Assembly: GCA_963576565.1 (NCBI GenBank)
Contig: OY755048.1
Coordinates: 7,088,136 to 7,152,135, forward strand
Length of the DNA stretch: 64,000 nt
Reading direction: 5' to 3'
Source of the DNA: Aspidapion aeneum
Taxonomy: Eukaryota; Arthropoda; Insecta; Coleoptera; Brentidae
Shown: one piece after another, positions 43,450 through 56,285 of the stretch
Layout of the letters: the number at the start of each line of letters is the position of its first letter
Position numbering within the stretch: position 1 is the first letter of the stretch
The notes under the pieces: generated by a model
What the model saw: only the letters and a program-made list of their open reading frames with translations
Told to the model about the DNA's origin: nothing
The model's database searches: none
Translations under genes and position numbers: made by a program

Positions 43450-45420
43450 ATCTATTCTATCTATTTAGCCTTCTACAATCTATCTTTGGACATAGGCCTC
43501 CCTCAATATCTTCCACTCTTCCCTGTCTGTCGCCGTGTTTATCTCATTTCATTTGGGGTCTTCCCCTACTTCTTTTATTTTCCCAAGGCGTCTAGTTTAC
43601 AATACATTTGTTCCATCGATCGTCTTTCTGTCTGATATTATGACCGGCAAATTTCCATTTTAATTTTGTTACTTCTCCTCTGACATCCCTTACTTTTGTT
43701 TTATTTTTTATCCATTCATTCCTGTCTTTTCCTATCTGTCAGCTTTACATGTAACATTTGTCTTTCCATTGATCTTTGGGCTTTTGTTACTTTATCCATG
43801 TTTGATTTTGTAAGTGTCCAGGTTTGGGATCCATAGGTAAGTACAAGAAGGATACATTGGTTATACACTTTCGTTTTGAGGTACTTAGGATATTTTTTAT
43901 TTCTTAATATGTAGCTTAATTTACCGAATGCTGCCCAGGCCAATCTTACTCGTCTCTTGATTTCAGCTGTTTAGATTTCTTTTTTCAGTTTAATAATTTG
44001 TCCCAGTTATATATATTCCTCTACTTGTTCTATTTTATTTTGGTTTATTATGACTGTAATATCTTCTTAGTTTTAGTGTAGTTCATACTAAAGCCTATAT
44101 TTTTAGCTGTTGTATCCAGTTCTTCCAGCATCTTTATCAGTTCTTCTTTCTTGTCTGTTATTAAGGCGATATCATCAGCATATCTTAGGTGGTTCAAGAA
44201 TCGTCCGTTTACTTTGATGCCTATTTCTTCACAATCTAAGCTTTTAAAAACATCTTCTAGGGCCTGGTTAAATAATTTAGGGGATATTGTGTCACCCTGG
44301 CTGACACCTCTTCTTATGCGGATTGGCTTGGTTCCTTCGTGGATTTTGATTGATGTTGATGCTTCGCTATATATATTGGCTATTAAGTCTGTATATCTGT
44401 GATCTATTCAGCTATTAATTAAAGATGCTTTTACTGCCCAGTGCTCAATGCTATCGAAAGCTTTTTCGTAGTCTCTAAATGCAAATTATAGTGGAATGTT
44501 ATGTTCGTTGGCTCGTTCTATTAAGATTTTCATGGTTAATAAGTGGTCAACTGTACTGAAACCTTTTCTAAAGCCTGCTTGTTCCTTTGATATCCGTCAA
44601 ATTTTGTTGTTAGTCTATCTGTTAATATTTTCGTGAAAAGCTTATAAATTACATTAAGGAGTGTTATAGGTCGATAGTCTTTTAGGTCTGCTCTATCGCC
44701 TTTCTTGTGAAGAATAATGGTTATGGATTTTTTCCAGTTGTTTGGGATTATTTTTTCTTTTAGTATTTTATTCAGGAGAATATGAAGGGTATTAACTACA
44801 GTTTTACCACCGTACTTGAGCATTTCTGCCATTACTCCATCTTTTTCAGGTGATTTGTTATTTTTCATTTTCTTTAATGCTCTCTTTATTTCCGCTTTGC
44901 ATATTTCAGCTTGTAGCTCTGAGTTTATGTTCTTTATTTTTGTTTGGAGTTTCTTCATGGTCTCTTGTGTTGGTTTCCTTTTTGTTTGGTATAATTCTGT
45001 ATAAAATAGTTGTGTGATATTTATGATATCCTCTATAACGTTAGTTTCCATGCCGTTAATATCCTTTAGCCTTAGACATTTCATATTTTTATTTTCTATA
45101 ACTCTCTCAACTTTAATGCTCTGTCTTTTATTTTCTTTTATCATTTTTCTTATAGTTTTATTTATTTCTGTGTATTCTATAGATGTTCTTTTTCCTTCTC
45201 TCTCGAGGGTCCGCCTTTTTTCCAACAGTCTCTTTATTTCTTCTGATATACAATTTTCCCTCTTTTTATCTTTTTGTGAGATGTCTTTTCCTACTTTGGT
45301 CATAGCTCTTTTCATCGTATCATTTATGTCATTTATATTTTTATTTTCGCATCCTAAGTTTTGGGTTAGCTGTTTCTTTAGCCTTTCTTTTTATATAGCT
45401 TTATTTTGTGTAAGTTTATT
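43450..45420 (-). pseudogene. RTE/BovB-like LINE, 5'-truncated and frameshifted
   Basis: 44536-45315 encodes an RT N-terminal part (ALKKMKNNKSPEKDGVMAEM, ILHKKGDRADLKDYRPITLL). 43716-43943 encodes the C-terminal segment (YLKTKVYNQCILLVLTYGSQ, MERQML). The FADD/YADD region between is out of frame but visible as GGTATATCATCAGCATATC-like DNA. It contains the uninterrupted counterpart of the retrovirus target near 43950. The plus-strand 143-codon frame here is a shadow. Confidence 0.9.
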
Positions 45421-45434
45421 CATGTCAAGTGGAG

Positions 45435-46330
45435 GTGGGACTTAAGGGGTGGATGGAGGTGGTGTGAAAAAATTTAAAAATAATTAAAAAAATTATTAAC
45501 TTGTTATCCAAACCTTTTAAACTCAATAATGTTATTTTTTTAAGAAAAAACAATATTTTTTGAAATTTAGGGCTAGTTTTTGATTTCCCAAAAAAAAATA
45601 TAACCAATGAGTAGCACTTCTTGTAAGCTTTCCAGGAAGCTATCACAAGTGGGATGTTGCTATTTAAGATTTTAAAGTGAGTAGGGGTGGGGCTTAAGGA
45701 GTGGGTGGGGGTTGTTCGAAAAATATGTCATTTGTATTCCCACCGACTTTTATAGAAATCGTATTTTTTATTTTTTTCCTAACTTCCTTGGTTTTAAAAA
45801 ATATAGCCATTGTAAGTTTTTAAAAACTCACCCTGTATGTTCCTATTGTTAGTTTTACTAGTTTTTGTTTTTGTGCGTTGGATGCTTTTTCTCATAAGCG
45901 AATTTTTGCCTCCCCCAGATTCCGTGAGGCAGACCATAGAGGTGTGGGATTCAGAGATTCTCCTTCCCACCTGGGGACCAATTCCTTTTGTTTTTAAATT
46001 CGCGATGATTTTTCCCATTGGGGGGTATTGGCATTAAAACACCACACTTGCCAGGCGTGTTGGTGAGTTTATACTCAGCCGCCCAATCTGGGACAGACGC
46101 TGTTTGCAGCCGCTCATTATAAGTCAGACGCTGCTGTGTTTTTTATTTTTTATTTTGCCCAAAAAGAAGGGTTGTCATCTACGCTATGTTCACCATACTG
46201 AGGTCCTTCCTCTCCGCCTTTCATACCGGTGTGGTCTTCTCCCGTATCCCTGACGACCCTAGACAGGTGCTAACCCTCCGGTTCAAAAAGTACCTGAAAT
46301 CTACGGAAGGCAGAGGTCGATTCATTTCCC
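45435..46330. other. Short direct repeats and unassigned sequence
   Basis: GGGGTGGGGCTTAAGGAGTGG near 45676 repeats a similar block at 45430 (period about 240 bp). 46030-46330 has an ordinary composition (AGACGCTGTTTGCAGCCGC) and might be part of an older retroelement, but no domain is recognisable. Confidence 0.35.
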
Positions 46331-46334
46331 CTGG

Positions 46335-46830
46335 TAATAATAATCCTTTATTGTCTAACAGACAATTACAAGACAATTAAAAATTACAAGACAATTTAAA
46401 ATTAATAATGAAAACAGTAACTGTAAACTTAAATCTAGTAATTTGACTAGTGATACTAGTATAACAGTTGCAATTAATTATCAGTCACAGGTACTTTGTG
46501 GTATAATTTATCACAAAAAAGAAAGAAAAGTAAATCAAAGAAAATTTAAGAAAGAAAAATAAAATAAAAACTTAAGAATAAAATCCTAATAGTTAAGCTG
46601 CTTATAAGAAGTAAGTTAAAGACATAACATTATTAATTATAAATACTTCTGATGTTTGGCATTCTTTTAGTTTTGAATAAGTTAACAGAGCCGTGAAATA
46701 GGTCTATATAATTGTTACTGCATAATTGGTTAAACCATGAGCAGGCTCTATATATTGGCGCGTTTCTGGCAAGATTTGTGCGATAGTTTTCGAGATAAAA
46801 TTTGTTATGGGTTCGAGTGTTCACTGATGG
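46335..46830 (-). pseudogene. LINE 3' end, C-terminal part, interrupted copy
   Basis: The minus strand encodes VNTRTHNKFYLENYRTNLAR and APIYRACSWFNQL, the usual C-terminus of CR1/Jockey-type RT proteins, followed by 3' UTR toward 46335. The upstream part of the same LINE lies at 53041-53640 beyond the inserted 6.2 kb element. Confidence 0.75.
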
Positions 46831-48049
46831 TACAGTCGGGGACTTAATAAATGGCCGCTGCCGTTTTCAGAAGAGCTTGGATAAGAATCCCAATACCGGC
46901 CGGATTTCGTGGCGCGTCGTTCAACACATATAATTTATTCGCATTCCTGGGTTAAATTCAATCATGAAAAATTTCTCTTCGGTCTGTATTCCGTTTAAAT
47001 GTTCGGTTAAAAAAATACACATAATTGCGGAAAAAATTAGCTTTGCTCTGTAGTCCGTTTGAATGTTCGGTTAAAAAAATACACATAATAGTGATTTTTC
47101 AGGATTTTAATTTATTGTTATGTTTTTTATTACATAATTACATAGAGTAACACAAATGCAACATGTTTGTATTTTTAGCTCTTTTTAAAATGGTAAGTTT
47201 TTAAAGTGTAAAGCTAAAAAAAATAAATACAAGCAAAAATTGGTTATTTGACTAACGGCGCTTCGAAAACAGCTGTGATGACGGCCTTTACTTTAAGATT
47301 TGAATTGTTGTAAATGTGTAACTACCCTGACTTCTGGACGCACAAGAACACTATTTTTGGGGGTGGCTAAATAGTCCAGTCATTATAGAATTTTAGCTTG
47401 CAAAAATAAACTTGAGTTTTCGACCTTGGGGGCGGCCGGCTACTCCCGCCATCTTGGATTTAGTGTGCATAAAAAGGGTATTTTTAAAATTACTTGGTTA
47501 CTGTACGTTTTAGAAAAAAGTTGAAGACAAAAAATTTCCTACAAAAACACTTTTGCATGTTTATTTGTCAGACGAATGGTTTTTGAGTTATGGCTAAATA
47601 TTTCGCCGCAATTTTGGATTTTGACCAATTTTAATTTTTACGAAACTGCTTATTTTTGAGAAAATCTGTAATAACATAAAATAAAGAACAACTAATAGCC
47701 TTAAAACGAGACATCACTAAGTTCTCTGGATAGTACTTTTGCTGAGATACTAACCGTGAAGTATTAGCAGTACACCCGTTTCCTATGTATTTCCATAGTA
47801 TATGCAAAATAAACCGAAATTATTCAGTTTTATGTCATTTTCTCAAAAGCTAAGCATTTTACAGAAATTGTTTAATTAACTTTATTGTAGAAAATTAAAT
47901 TATCTTTTAAACGATGTATAACCTAAGTGGGCCAAGTTCACGGTTACCTTGCCCATGAGCACACTCCAAGTCAACCCCACGCTATATCAGCCTTAAAAAC
48001 AGTTTTTTATAAATACATTCCAATACAAAGTTACAATGTCGAACACCGA

Positions 48050-51000
48050 AATGAAAATGAAAAATGGAAAATGAAAAATAAAAAATGAAAAAAAAACGGA
48101 AAACGGGGAAACGATGAAACGGCAAACGAGCAAACGGGGAAACGGGCAAACAGGGAAACGGGCAAACAAGCAAACGGGAAAAAGGGCAAACGGGGAATCA
48201 GGCAAACGGGCAAACGGGTAAACGGGCAAACGGAGAAACAAGGAAACGGGCAAACAAGCAAACGGGGAAAATTAAAAATGGAAAATGAAAATTGAAAATT
48301 GAAAATTGAAAATTGAAAATTGAAAATTGAAAATTGAAAATTGAAAATTGAAAATTGAAAATTGAAAATTGAAAATTGAAAATTGAAAATTGAAAATTGA
48401 AAATTGAAAATTGAAAATTGAAAATTGAAAATTGAAAATTGAAAATTGAAAATTGAAAATTGAAAATTGAAAATTGAAAATTGAAAATTGAAAATTGAAA
48501 ATTGAAAATTGAAAATTGAAAATTGAAAATTGAAAATTGAAAATTGAAAATTGAAAATTGAAAATTGAAAATTGAAAATTGAAAATTGAAAATTGAAAAT
48601 TGAAAATTGAAAATTGAAAATTGAAAATTGAAAATTGAAAATTGAAAATTGAAAATTGAAAATTGAAAATTGAAAATTGAAAATTGAAAATTGAAAAATG
48701 AAAAAGGAAAAATGAAAATTGAAAAGTTAAAAATTGAAAATGGAAAAAGGAAAACGGGCAAACGTAGAAACGGGCAAACTCGGAAACGGGCAAACGGGGA
48801 AAGGGCGAAACGGGCAAACGGGGAAAATGGAAAATGAAAAATTGAAAATGGAAATGGAACATGGCAAATGGAACATAGAGCATGGAAAATGGAAAGTTGA
48901 AAATGGAAAATAAAAAATGAAAAATGGAAAATGAAAAATAAAAAAGGGAAACGGGGAAACGATGAAACGGGCAAACGGGAAACGGGCAAACAAGCAAACG
49001 GGGAAACGGAAAACGAGCAAACGAGCAACCGGGGAAACGGGGAAACGGGCAAACAAGCAAACGGGGAAACGGGGAAAAGGACAAACGGAGAAACAAGGAA
49101 ACGGGCAAACAGGCAAACGGGGAAAAATAAAAATGGAAAATGAAAAATGAAAACTGAAAAATGAAAAACAAAAAATGAAAAATGAAAATTGAAAATTGAA
49201 GGTTTAAAATGGAAAAAGGAAAACGGAAAACGGGCAAACTTGGAAACGGGGAAACGGGCAAACGGGGAAAGGGGGAAACGGGCAAAACGGCAAACGGGGA
49301 AAATGGAACATGGAACATGGAAAATTGAAAATTAAAAATTGAAAAGTGAAAATTGAAAATGGAAAACGGGGAAACGGGCAAACGTAGAAACGGGGAAAGG
49401 GGCAAACTCGGAAACGGGGAAAGGGGGAAACGGGGAAACGGGCAAACAAGCAAACGGGCAAACAGGCAAACGGGAAAACGGGCAAACGGGGAACATGGAA
49501 TATTAAAAAATGAAAAATGAAAAATGAAAATTGAAAATTGAATATTGAATATTGAATATTGAATATTGAATATTGAATATTGAATATTGAATATTGAATA
49601 TTGAATATTGAATATTGAATATTGAAAATTGAAAATTGAAAATTGAAAATTGAAAATTGAAAATTGAAAATTGAAAATTGAAAATTGAAAATTGAAAATT
49701 GATAATTGATAATTGATAATTGATAATTGATAATTGATAATTGATAATTGATAATTGAAAATTGAAAATTGAAAATTGAAATTTGAAAATTGAAAATTGA
49801 AAATTGGCAAACGGGCAAACGAGCAAACGGGGAAACGGGCAAACAAGCAAACGGGCAAACAGGCAAACGGGCAAACGGAGAAACAAGGAAACGGGGAAAC
49901 GGGCAAACAAGCAAACGTAGAAACGGGCAAACTCGGAAACGGGGAAAGGGGGAAACGGCAAACGGGCAAACGAGCAAACGGGGAAACGGGGAAAATGGAA
50001 TATGGAACATGGAAAATGAAAAATTGAAAATTGAAATGGAAATGGAACCTGGAACATAGAACATGGAAAATGGAAAGTTGAAAATGAAAAATAAAAAATG
50101 GAAAATGAAAAATAAAAAATGAAAAATTGAAAATGGAAAACGGGAAACGGGGAAACGGGAAAACGTAGAAACGGGGAAACGGGCAAACTCGGAAACGGGG
50201 AAAGGGGGAAACGGGCAAACGGGGAAAATGGAACATGGAAAATGGAAAATGAAAAATTGAAAATTGAAAATGGAAAATGGAAAAATGAAAACGGAAAACG
50301 GAAAACCGAAAACCGGGAAACGGACAAACGGGGAAACAAGGAAACGGGGAAACGGGCAAACAAGCAAACGGGGAAACGGGCAAACGGGGAAAATTAAAAA
50401 TGGAAAATGAAAAATGAAAAATGAAAAATGAAAAATGAAAAATGAAAAATGAAAAATGAAAAATGAAAAATAAAAATCAAAAAATGAAAAATGAAAATTG
50501 AAAATTGAAAATTGAAAATTGAAAATTGAAAATTGAAAATTGAAAATTGAAAATTGAAAATTGAAAATTGAAAATTGAAAATTGAAAATTGAAAATTGAA
50601 AATTGAAAATTGAAAATTGAAAATTGAAAATTGAAAATTGAAAATTGAAAATTGAAAATTGAAAATTGAAAATTGAAAATTGAAAAAGGAAAACGGAAAA
50701 CGGGGAAACGGGCAAACTTGGAAACGGGCAAAACGGCAAACGGGGAAAATGGAACATGGAACATGAAAAGTTGAAAATTGAAAATGGAAATGGAACATGG
50801 AAAATGGAACATAGAACATGGAAAATGGAAAGTTGAAAATGAAAAATGGAAAATGGAAAACGGAAAACGGGGAGACGTAGAAACGGGGAAACGGGCAAAC
50901 TCGGAAACGGGAAAACGGGGAAAGGGGGAAACGGGCAAACGAGCAAACGGGGAAAATGGAACATGGAAAATGAAAAATTGAAAATTGAAAATTGAAAATT

Positions 51001-51805
51001 AAAAATTAAAAATTGAAAATTAAAAATTAAAAATTAAAAATTAAAAATTAAAAATTAAAAATTAAAAATTAAAAATTAAAAATTAAAAATTAAAAATTAA
51101 AAATTAAAAATTAAAAATTAAAAATTAAAAATTAAAAATTAAAAATTAAAAATTAAAAATTAAAAATTAAAAATTAAAAATTAAAAATTAAAAATTAAAA
51201 ATTAAAAATTAAAAATTAAAAATTAAAAATTAAAAATTAAAAATTAAAAATTAAAAATTAAAAATTAAAAATTAAAAATTAAAAATTAAAAATTAAAAAT
51301 TAAAAATTAAAAATTAAAAATTAAAAATTAAAAATTAAAAATTAAAAATTAAAAATTAAAAATTAAAAATTAAAAATTAAAAATTAAAAATTAAAAATTA
51401 AAAATTAAAAATTAAAAATTAAAAATTAAAAATTAAAAATTAAAAATTAAAAATTAAAAATTAAAAATTAAAAATTAAAAATTAAAAATTAAAAATTAAA
51501 AATTAAAAATTAAAAATTAAAAATTAAAAATTAAAAATTAAAAATTAAAAATTAAAAATTAAAAATTAAAAATTAAAAATTAAAAATTAAAAATTAAAAA
51601 TTAAAAATTAAAAATTAAAAATTAAAAATTAAAAATTAAAAATTAAAAATTAAAAATTAAAAATTAAAAATTAAAAATTAAAAATTAAAAATTAAAAATT
51701 AAAAATTAAAAATTAAAAATTAAAAATTAAAAATTAAAAATTAAAAATTAAAAATTAAAAATTAAAAATTAAAAATTAAAAATTAAAAATTAAAAATTAA
51801 AAAAA
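48050..51805. repeat. 3.8 kb minisatellite of 7- and 8-bp words
   Basis: The whole stretch is built from words of the form [1-4 variable bases]+AAA(A/N), almost free of C and T except at fixed places. Pure blocks: GAAAATT at about 48286-48695 and 50483-50687; GAATATT at 49540-49625; GATAATT at 49700-49758; TAAAAAT at 51000-51800. Between them lie GC-richer sentences of ACGGGCAA, ACGGGGAA and ACAAGCAA, and recurring ATGGAACATGGAA segments repeated about five times in near-identical order. Minus-strand frames of up to 703 codons (FSIFNFQ repeats) are a by-product. Confidence 0.95.
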
Positions 51806-51814
51806 AAAATTCCA

Positions 51815-52415
51815 AGTTTGATGCATATCAGTTGATAAATGGGAAAATCCGCCATTTTGAATACGCCATTTTAATTTTTTTTAATTTTAGTTAAAAATTG
51901 TATTGAGTTACCTTAAGCGCCGCGATGTTTCAAGTTTGAGGCAAATCGGTTAATAAATAAAAAGCGCCATTTTGACTTTTTTTTAAGTTAAAGTTAGAAA
52001 TCATATTCAGCGACCTGAAACACCCCAAAGTTCCGATTTTGATGCATATCGGTTCATAAATGGGAAAATTTGCCATTTTGGATCCGCCATTTTCATGTTT
52101 TTAAATTTAAATTATATTGAGTTACCTTAAGCGCCGCCATGTTTCAAGTTTTAGGAAAATCAGTTTATAAATAGGAAAGTGCGCCATTGTGGTTCCGCCA
52201 TTTTATTTTTTTAAAGCGACCTAAAACACCCCAAAGTTCCGAATTGGATGCATATTGGTTCATAAATGGGAAAGTCCGCCATTTTAAATTTTTTATCTTA
52301 AGTTCAAAATAATAATCAGCGACATAAAAGGTCCCACAGTTCCGAGTTTGTTGCATATCGCTTCATAAATGGGAAAATCCGCCATTTTGGATCCCCCATT
52401 TTATTTATTTTTCTA
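51815..52415. repeat. Tandem array, about 118-bp unit, 5 copies
   Basis: Units share TTGATGCATATCGGTTCATA, AATGGGAAAATCCGCCATTT and GATCCGCCATTTTA. Alternate units carry GAGTTACCTTAAGCGCCGCC versus CAGCGACCTGAAACACCCC, so a dimer of about 236 bp is likely the larger period. It lies inside the 6.2 kb element. Confidence 0.8.
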
Positions 52416-53040
52416 ATAAAAAAAAATGTTGGATTGTATACTAACCACAAAATACCTAGTTGAAAAAGTTTAAAAACATACAAATTCAATATATTATATT
52501 AAATAAAACTGTTTAAACAATTGCCAATGGTAATTTCATCAAACAAAAAATCTCGCGGCGAATTGTCCCCGCGGCGAATTGTCCCATCCTCAAAAATTTG
52601 CCCCCGACAAACAAATTTTTGTTTTTGGATTTTTTTGAAAAGTAATACCTTACGTTTTCGGTGGGCCATCCTTTATGTTAAACAATTAAAAAAGCAGGTA
52701 TTAAATAAAAATATCTCTGTCTGTATTAATCCCGCCAAAATACACACATCTTATGCTAATAAACAAGAAATCAGCTAAAAAAAGAAATGTATGTATCCAA
52801 AAAACGTGTATGGCTTCGCCCATTTATCGGCCAATATTCCAAATAGTTATTAATTTCAATAGCAAAAATTGCATTGCACAGAAGTGCACAGCGACAGCCG
52901 ATCGACGTGGAGTCGAGGGAATGAAAGCGCGCGATACGATGTTCAATAATTCATTCATTCATAAACCTCGCCCGGTATTGGAATTCTCAACCAAGCTCTT
53001 CTGAAAACGACAGCGGTCATTTATTAAGTCCCTGACTGTA

Positions 53041-53640
53041 CATGAAAGTTAAGATTTTGTAATAAATCATTAGAATCAACTAACTTGTTACAAATTTTAA
53101 ATAAAAATAATTGACTAGCAAGAATTGTATGTTGTTTTAATGACAAAAAGTCAAAACGTTGTAGCAACATCATGTGGTCGAACCCCCTTGGAGGATATGT
53201 CCCATCTAGTTTGAAACTGAGATATTTAAGGAATCTGCACTGAACATATTCGAGCCTGTCGAAACTATATCAGAGCTGCATATTGTGGTCTAGATTTAAT
53301 TAATGAGTTATACAAAGTAATTAAGCTCTCTTTTTTTGTGAAGTCTTTAGTAGACCTAAATATAAATCCAAGTGTTTTTAGGGTTGATTGGACGATCTCG
53401 TCAATATGCTTGTTAAATGTAAGTTTCTTGTCTATTATGACGCCAAGATCATGTATTCGACACTGGTGAGAGTAATATTATCTAGTGAATAAGCAAAGTT
53501 TAACTCTTGGTTGAGGTTAGATATTGTCATAGAGTGACATTTATTGATGTTAAGCATAAGTTTGTTTGTGTTACACCAAGCAGATAAGGAGTTGATGTCG
53601 TTTTATAATTGTTCACAGTCCTCAATGGTATTTATAATTC
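53041..53640 (-). pseudogene. LINE reverse-transcriptase C-terminal region (upstream part of 46335-46830)
   Basis: Minus-strand text is decayed but contains NKCHSMTISNLNQ-like and KTLGFIFRSTKDF-like segments typical of the region after the RT catalytic core. Its right edge continues in frame into 46830 when the 6.2 kb element is removed. Confidence 0.65.
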
Positions 53641-54680
53641 AAAAATAGATAGATATCTTATGAGGTCTACCCATACCCTATTGTGAAAAATACTACTCTT
53701 TAAGAATAACAGTAGTTTTATAAGTTATAGAATTTATTATTCTTGGGACAAGAAATTAACAAAAATTCTAAACTTATGCAACACTTGGGTTTGATATTAA
53801 AAAAGTACAGTTGGACTGAGAGATAATCGGCTGCCCTCAGTAGGTGTACAAAAATTGTCTACAGGACTATATAGGACTCCCCAGCACACTACACAGAACT
53901 CTACAATACACTACAGGACTAAGAATTTATAAGTTCTGTAGGATGGTGTACAAATTTATTTCAGCTGATCGCCCCTCACATTGGACCATTTTTTGGATAT
54001 GGTAATGCTAAATGGGGAAGGGGATTTAGCTTTGTGTTACACCCAATGTTCTTTTAAATATCAAATAAAGAACCTTTCTACCTATACATTTTTTCTTGAA
54101 AATGTGTGATGAGGCAGGTGGTAAAAATCCCAAATTTTTCTGTTACTTACATAATTTAAGAATGCTACCTTATACATAAATGGACTAATCCATATTTAAA
54201 GATAATGAAATATGTTATAAGCTCATGAAATGCAGGATTTCCTTATACATAATTTAATTTAGCTTTGTGTTATCTGTATATGGACTTATACTCGGACTTA
54301 TATAGACCAGTAAAGTGCATCCTTAAGCTGGGTTTTGTGGGTGTGCATGATTAACATCCCTTTGTGGCTGATGGTGTCTATACACAAAAATAACCTCAGA
54401 CATAAAAAGATGCCCAACTTTTATCTTTTTGTCATGTCTCCTGTGAAATCACATTATGGATATGACTGAGACATAATTATTTACAATTTTTAAGTTTTCA
54501 CCATAGAAAACAAAGAGATTCACCATAACCCTATGGATGCTTTTAATGTTTTAATCAAAAAACTTTAAAACCAATTACACCAAAAAGGTAAGCAAAACAT
54601 AAGATATTTAATATTTAGGTACATATAGTGGAAGTAGGTGGTTTCATTTGTTTATTTTATCTTACAGATCATCTCTTCAT
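53641..54680. other. Unassigned noncoding sequence
   Basis: No open frame, tandem array or inverted repeat stands out; short repeats of CTATATAGGACT/CTACAGGACT occur near 53860-53930. Confidence 0.35.
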
Positions 54681-54689
54681 CCATCTGGA

Positions 54690-55142
54690 TGAAGAATAGA
54701 ATAGAATAGAATAGAATAGTTTATTAACAACAATGCCATTTTACAAAAATACCTTACAGGCTAAATCTCAGTGAATTATAAAAGCATATCATAATAAAAC
54801 CAATTTTTAAACTATCATTAAGATTAAAAAAAAAGTGATAATTAAAAATATATATCACAGGTGTTACAACAAAAATATTCATGATTTAAACTACTGACTA
54901 TTTAAAAAACGTTTCAGACTATTGTAGTTGTATGAGAATAAATCTATATTGTCAGGCAGCCTATTTGCCATTCTAGCCATTTGACTCAAAGGTGTAAAAT
55001 ACCCATAATTTGTGCTATGAAATTCAGCAAGAAAGAGATCATTTTGACCCAATTTTCTGGTTGCTCTTAAACCAAAAGAACCCTTGGAAGAACCCTTGTC
55101 TTTTGTTGTACAGGGCAGGGAAGCCCTGCACCTATTCAATTA
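54690..55142 (-). pseudogene. LINE 3' fragment with (TATTC)n tail
   Basis: The minus strand reads CTTKDKGSSKGSFGLRATRK and PLSQMARMANRLPDNIDLFS, a known CR1/Jockey-type RT C-terminus. It is followed by 3' UTR ending in a TATTC microsatellite (54692-54718), a typical non-poly(A) LINE tail. Confidence 0.75.
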
Positions 55143-55239
55143 ATTCAGCATCATCCATATTTTCAAATCAACAGAAAAATTAAATAACAAATCACAGAAG
55201 ACAGCTAAAAGTTTCAAAATCATGTGGGCAAAAGTCAAG

Positions 55240-55408
55240 CTGTCAGCCTGGATCCACATGCATACATGATATGCGTCCATTCTGTACCACATGATCAATA
55301 TCGACCAATGATATTTAAGGGGAAAAAATCCACCTAAAATGTCATTGGTTAATATTGATCATGTGGTACACAACTGACAGATCACAGATGCATGTGGATC
55401 CAGGCTGA
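55240..55408. mobile_element. Fold-back MITE, about 75-bp arms
   Basis: CAGCCTGGATCCACATGCAT at the left is mirrored at the right. The inner parts share GTACCACATGATCAATAT and CCAATGA, around a loop of about 20 bp. The arms differ at several sites (an older copy). Confidence 0.7.
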
Positions 55409-55499
55409 TTGGACCAAGCTTCTACCTATCTGCTGTGCAAAGAAGAAACCTAGTAATTTACAAACTAGTGTTTTGGGAAATAGAGTTTGAAGTTTATTT

Positions 55500-56144
55500 A
55501 ACTATATACTAACTATAGTTTATTTAACTACATACTAACTACATAACTTCCTTGTTTTTCAAGATGACCACATTCTAGAAAAACTGGCTGGTGCCGTTTT
55601 TTACGACGATTTCAATGATATAAAAATCTCATTTTCGAGTAATTCGATTTCAAATCTTATCTAACCTAATCTGTGTGTTATTTGATGTTATATTTTTTGT
55701 ATAAACAGCCATTTGACTCCTGTAATGTTATGCTATTACGTGTTATGTCTTAGGTTATGCTATGTTTCTGTGTAAACCCAGCTGTAGTTATAACATGTAA
55801 TGGCTAGTAAGCAATTAGCTTTAGTTATAACATGTAATGGCAAGTAAGGAAATATCTATCTATATATTTATCTTAGCAGCCATCCGGACAAACTTTAAAT
55901 CGTATTTTAGGTATTTTTATAAGATAAATTGTATTATAACTTACATTTACTTTCTGTTTCCCAAAACGCCGAAAATTCACAAATATTTTTTGAGGTTATG
56001 TACAGTCGGCCAAAGAAATTAATAAGAGGAACCAAATTCTAATGTATCGACTATTGAAGGTATGTTCGGGTAATATAAAGTGCAGCCCGAACGCATGTGA
56101 GCGTTTGGAGACAAAATGAACGCGACGGAGTCAGGAAAAAAAAA

Positions 56145-56146
<2 letters not shown>
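55500..56146. other. Noncoding; possible Tc1-like terminus at 56001
   Basis: TA followed by CAGTCGGCCAAAGAAATTAA at 55999-56020 looks like a mariner/Tc1 end, but no inverted partner was found. The rest, including a short duplication of TAACTACATACTAACTA near 55500-55545, is unassigned. Confidence 0.35.

Positions 56147-56148
<2 letters not shown>

Positions 56149-56186
<38 letters not shown>
56149..56186. repeat. (AT)n microsatellite
   Basis: About 19 uninterrupted AT dinucleotides. Confidence 0.95.
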
Positions 56187-56189
<3 letters not shown>

Positions 56190-56285
56190 ATGTCGTTATA
56201 GGCAACATGTTTTGAATGCATTTAGCATAGAACTCGGTCGGTTATGTTATGTTATGTCGTAATATCCGATATCGTTTTAAGCGAT

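Larger units (their letters stand above)
46833..53038. mobile_element. 6.2 kb TA-flanked TIR element carrying a giant minisatellite
   Basis: CAGTCGGGGACTTAATAA at the left is matched inverted at the right (CAGTCAGGGACTTAATAA). Similarity lasts about 78 bp through CGTTTTCAGAAGAGCTTGG and CCAATACCGG. TA stands on both sides (46831-46832, 53039-53040). Removing the element and one TA rejoins an open LINE frame, so both ends and the TSD are secure. The termini and TA suggest Tc1/mariner/pogo-type mobilization. No transposase is seen: the content is AT-rich flanks, a 3.8 kb minisatellite and a 118-bp tandem array. Confidence 0.85.

Noticed and set aside
45014..45445. 143-codon hydrophobic plus-strand frame
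   Set aside because: Antisense shadow of the RTE LINE reverse transcriptase frame (44536-45315).
48198..50964. Very long minus-strand frames (703, 586 and 284 codons) in the minisatellite
   Set aside because: Pure translation of 7-bp words (three words give a 7-residue FSIFNFQ repeat). Several overlapping frames are open at once and there is no start context or homology.
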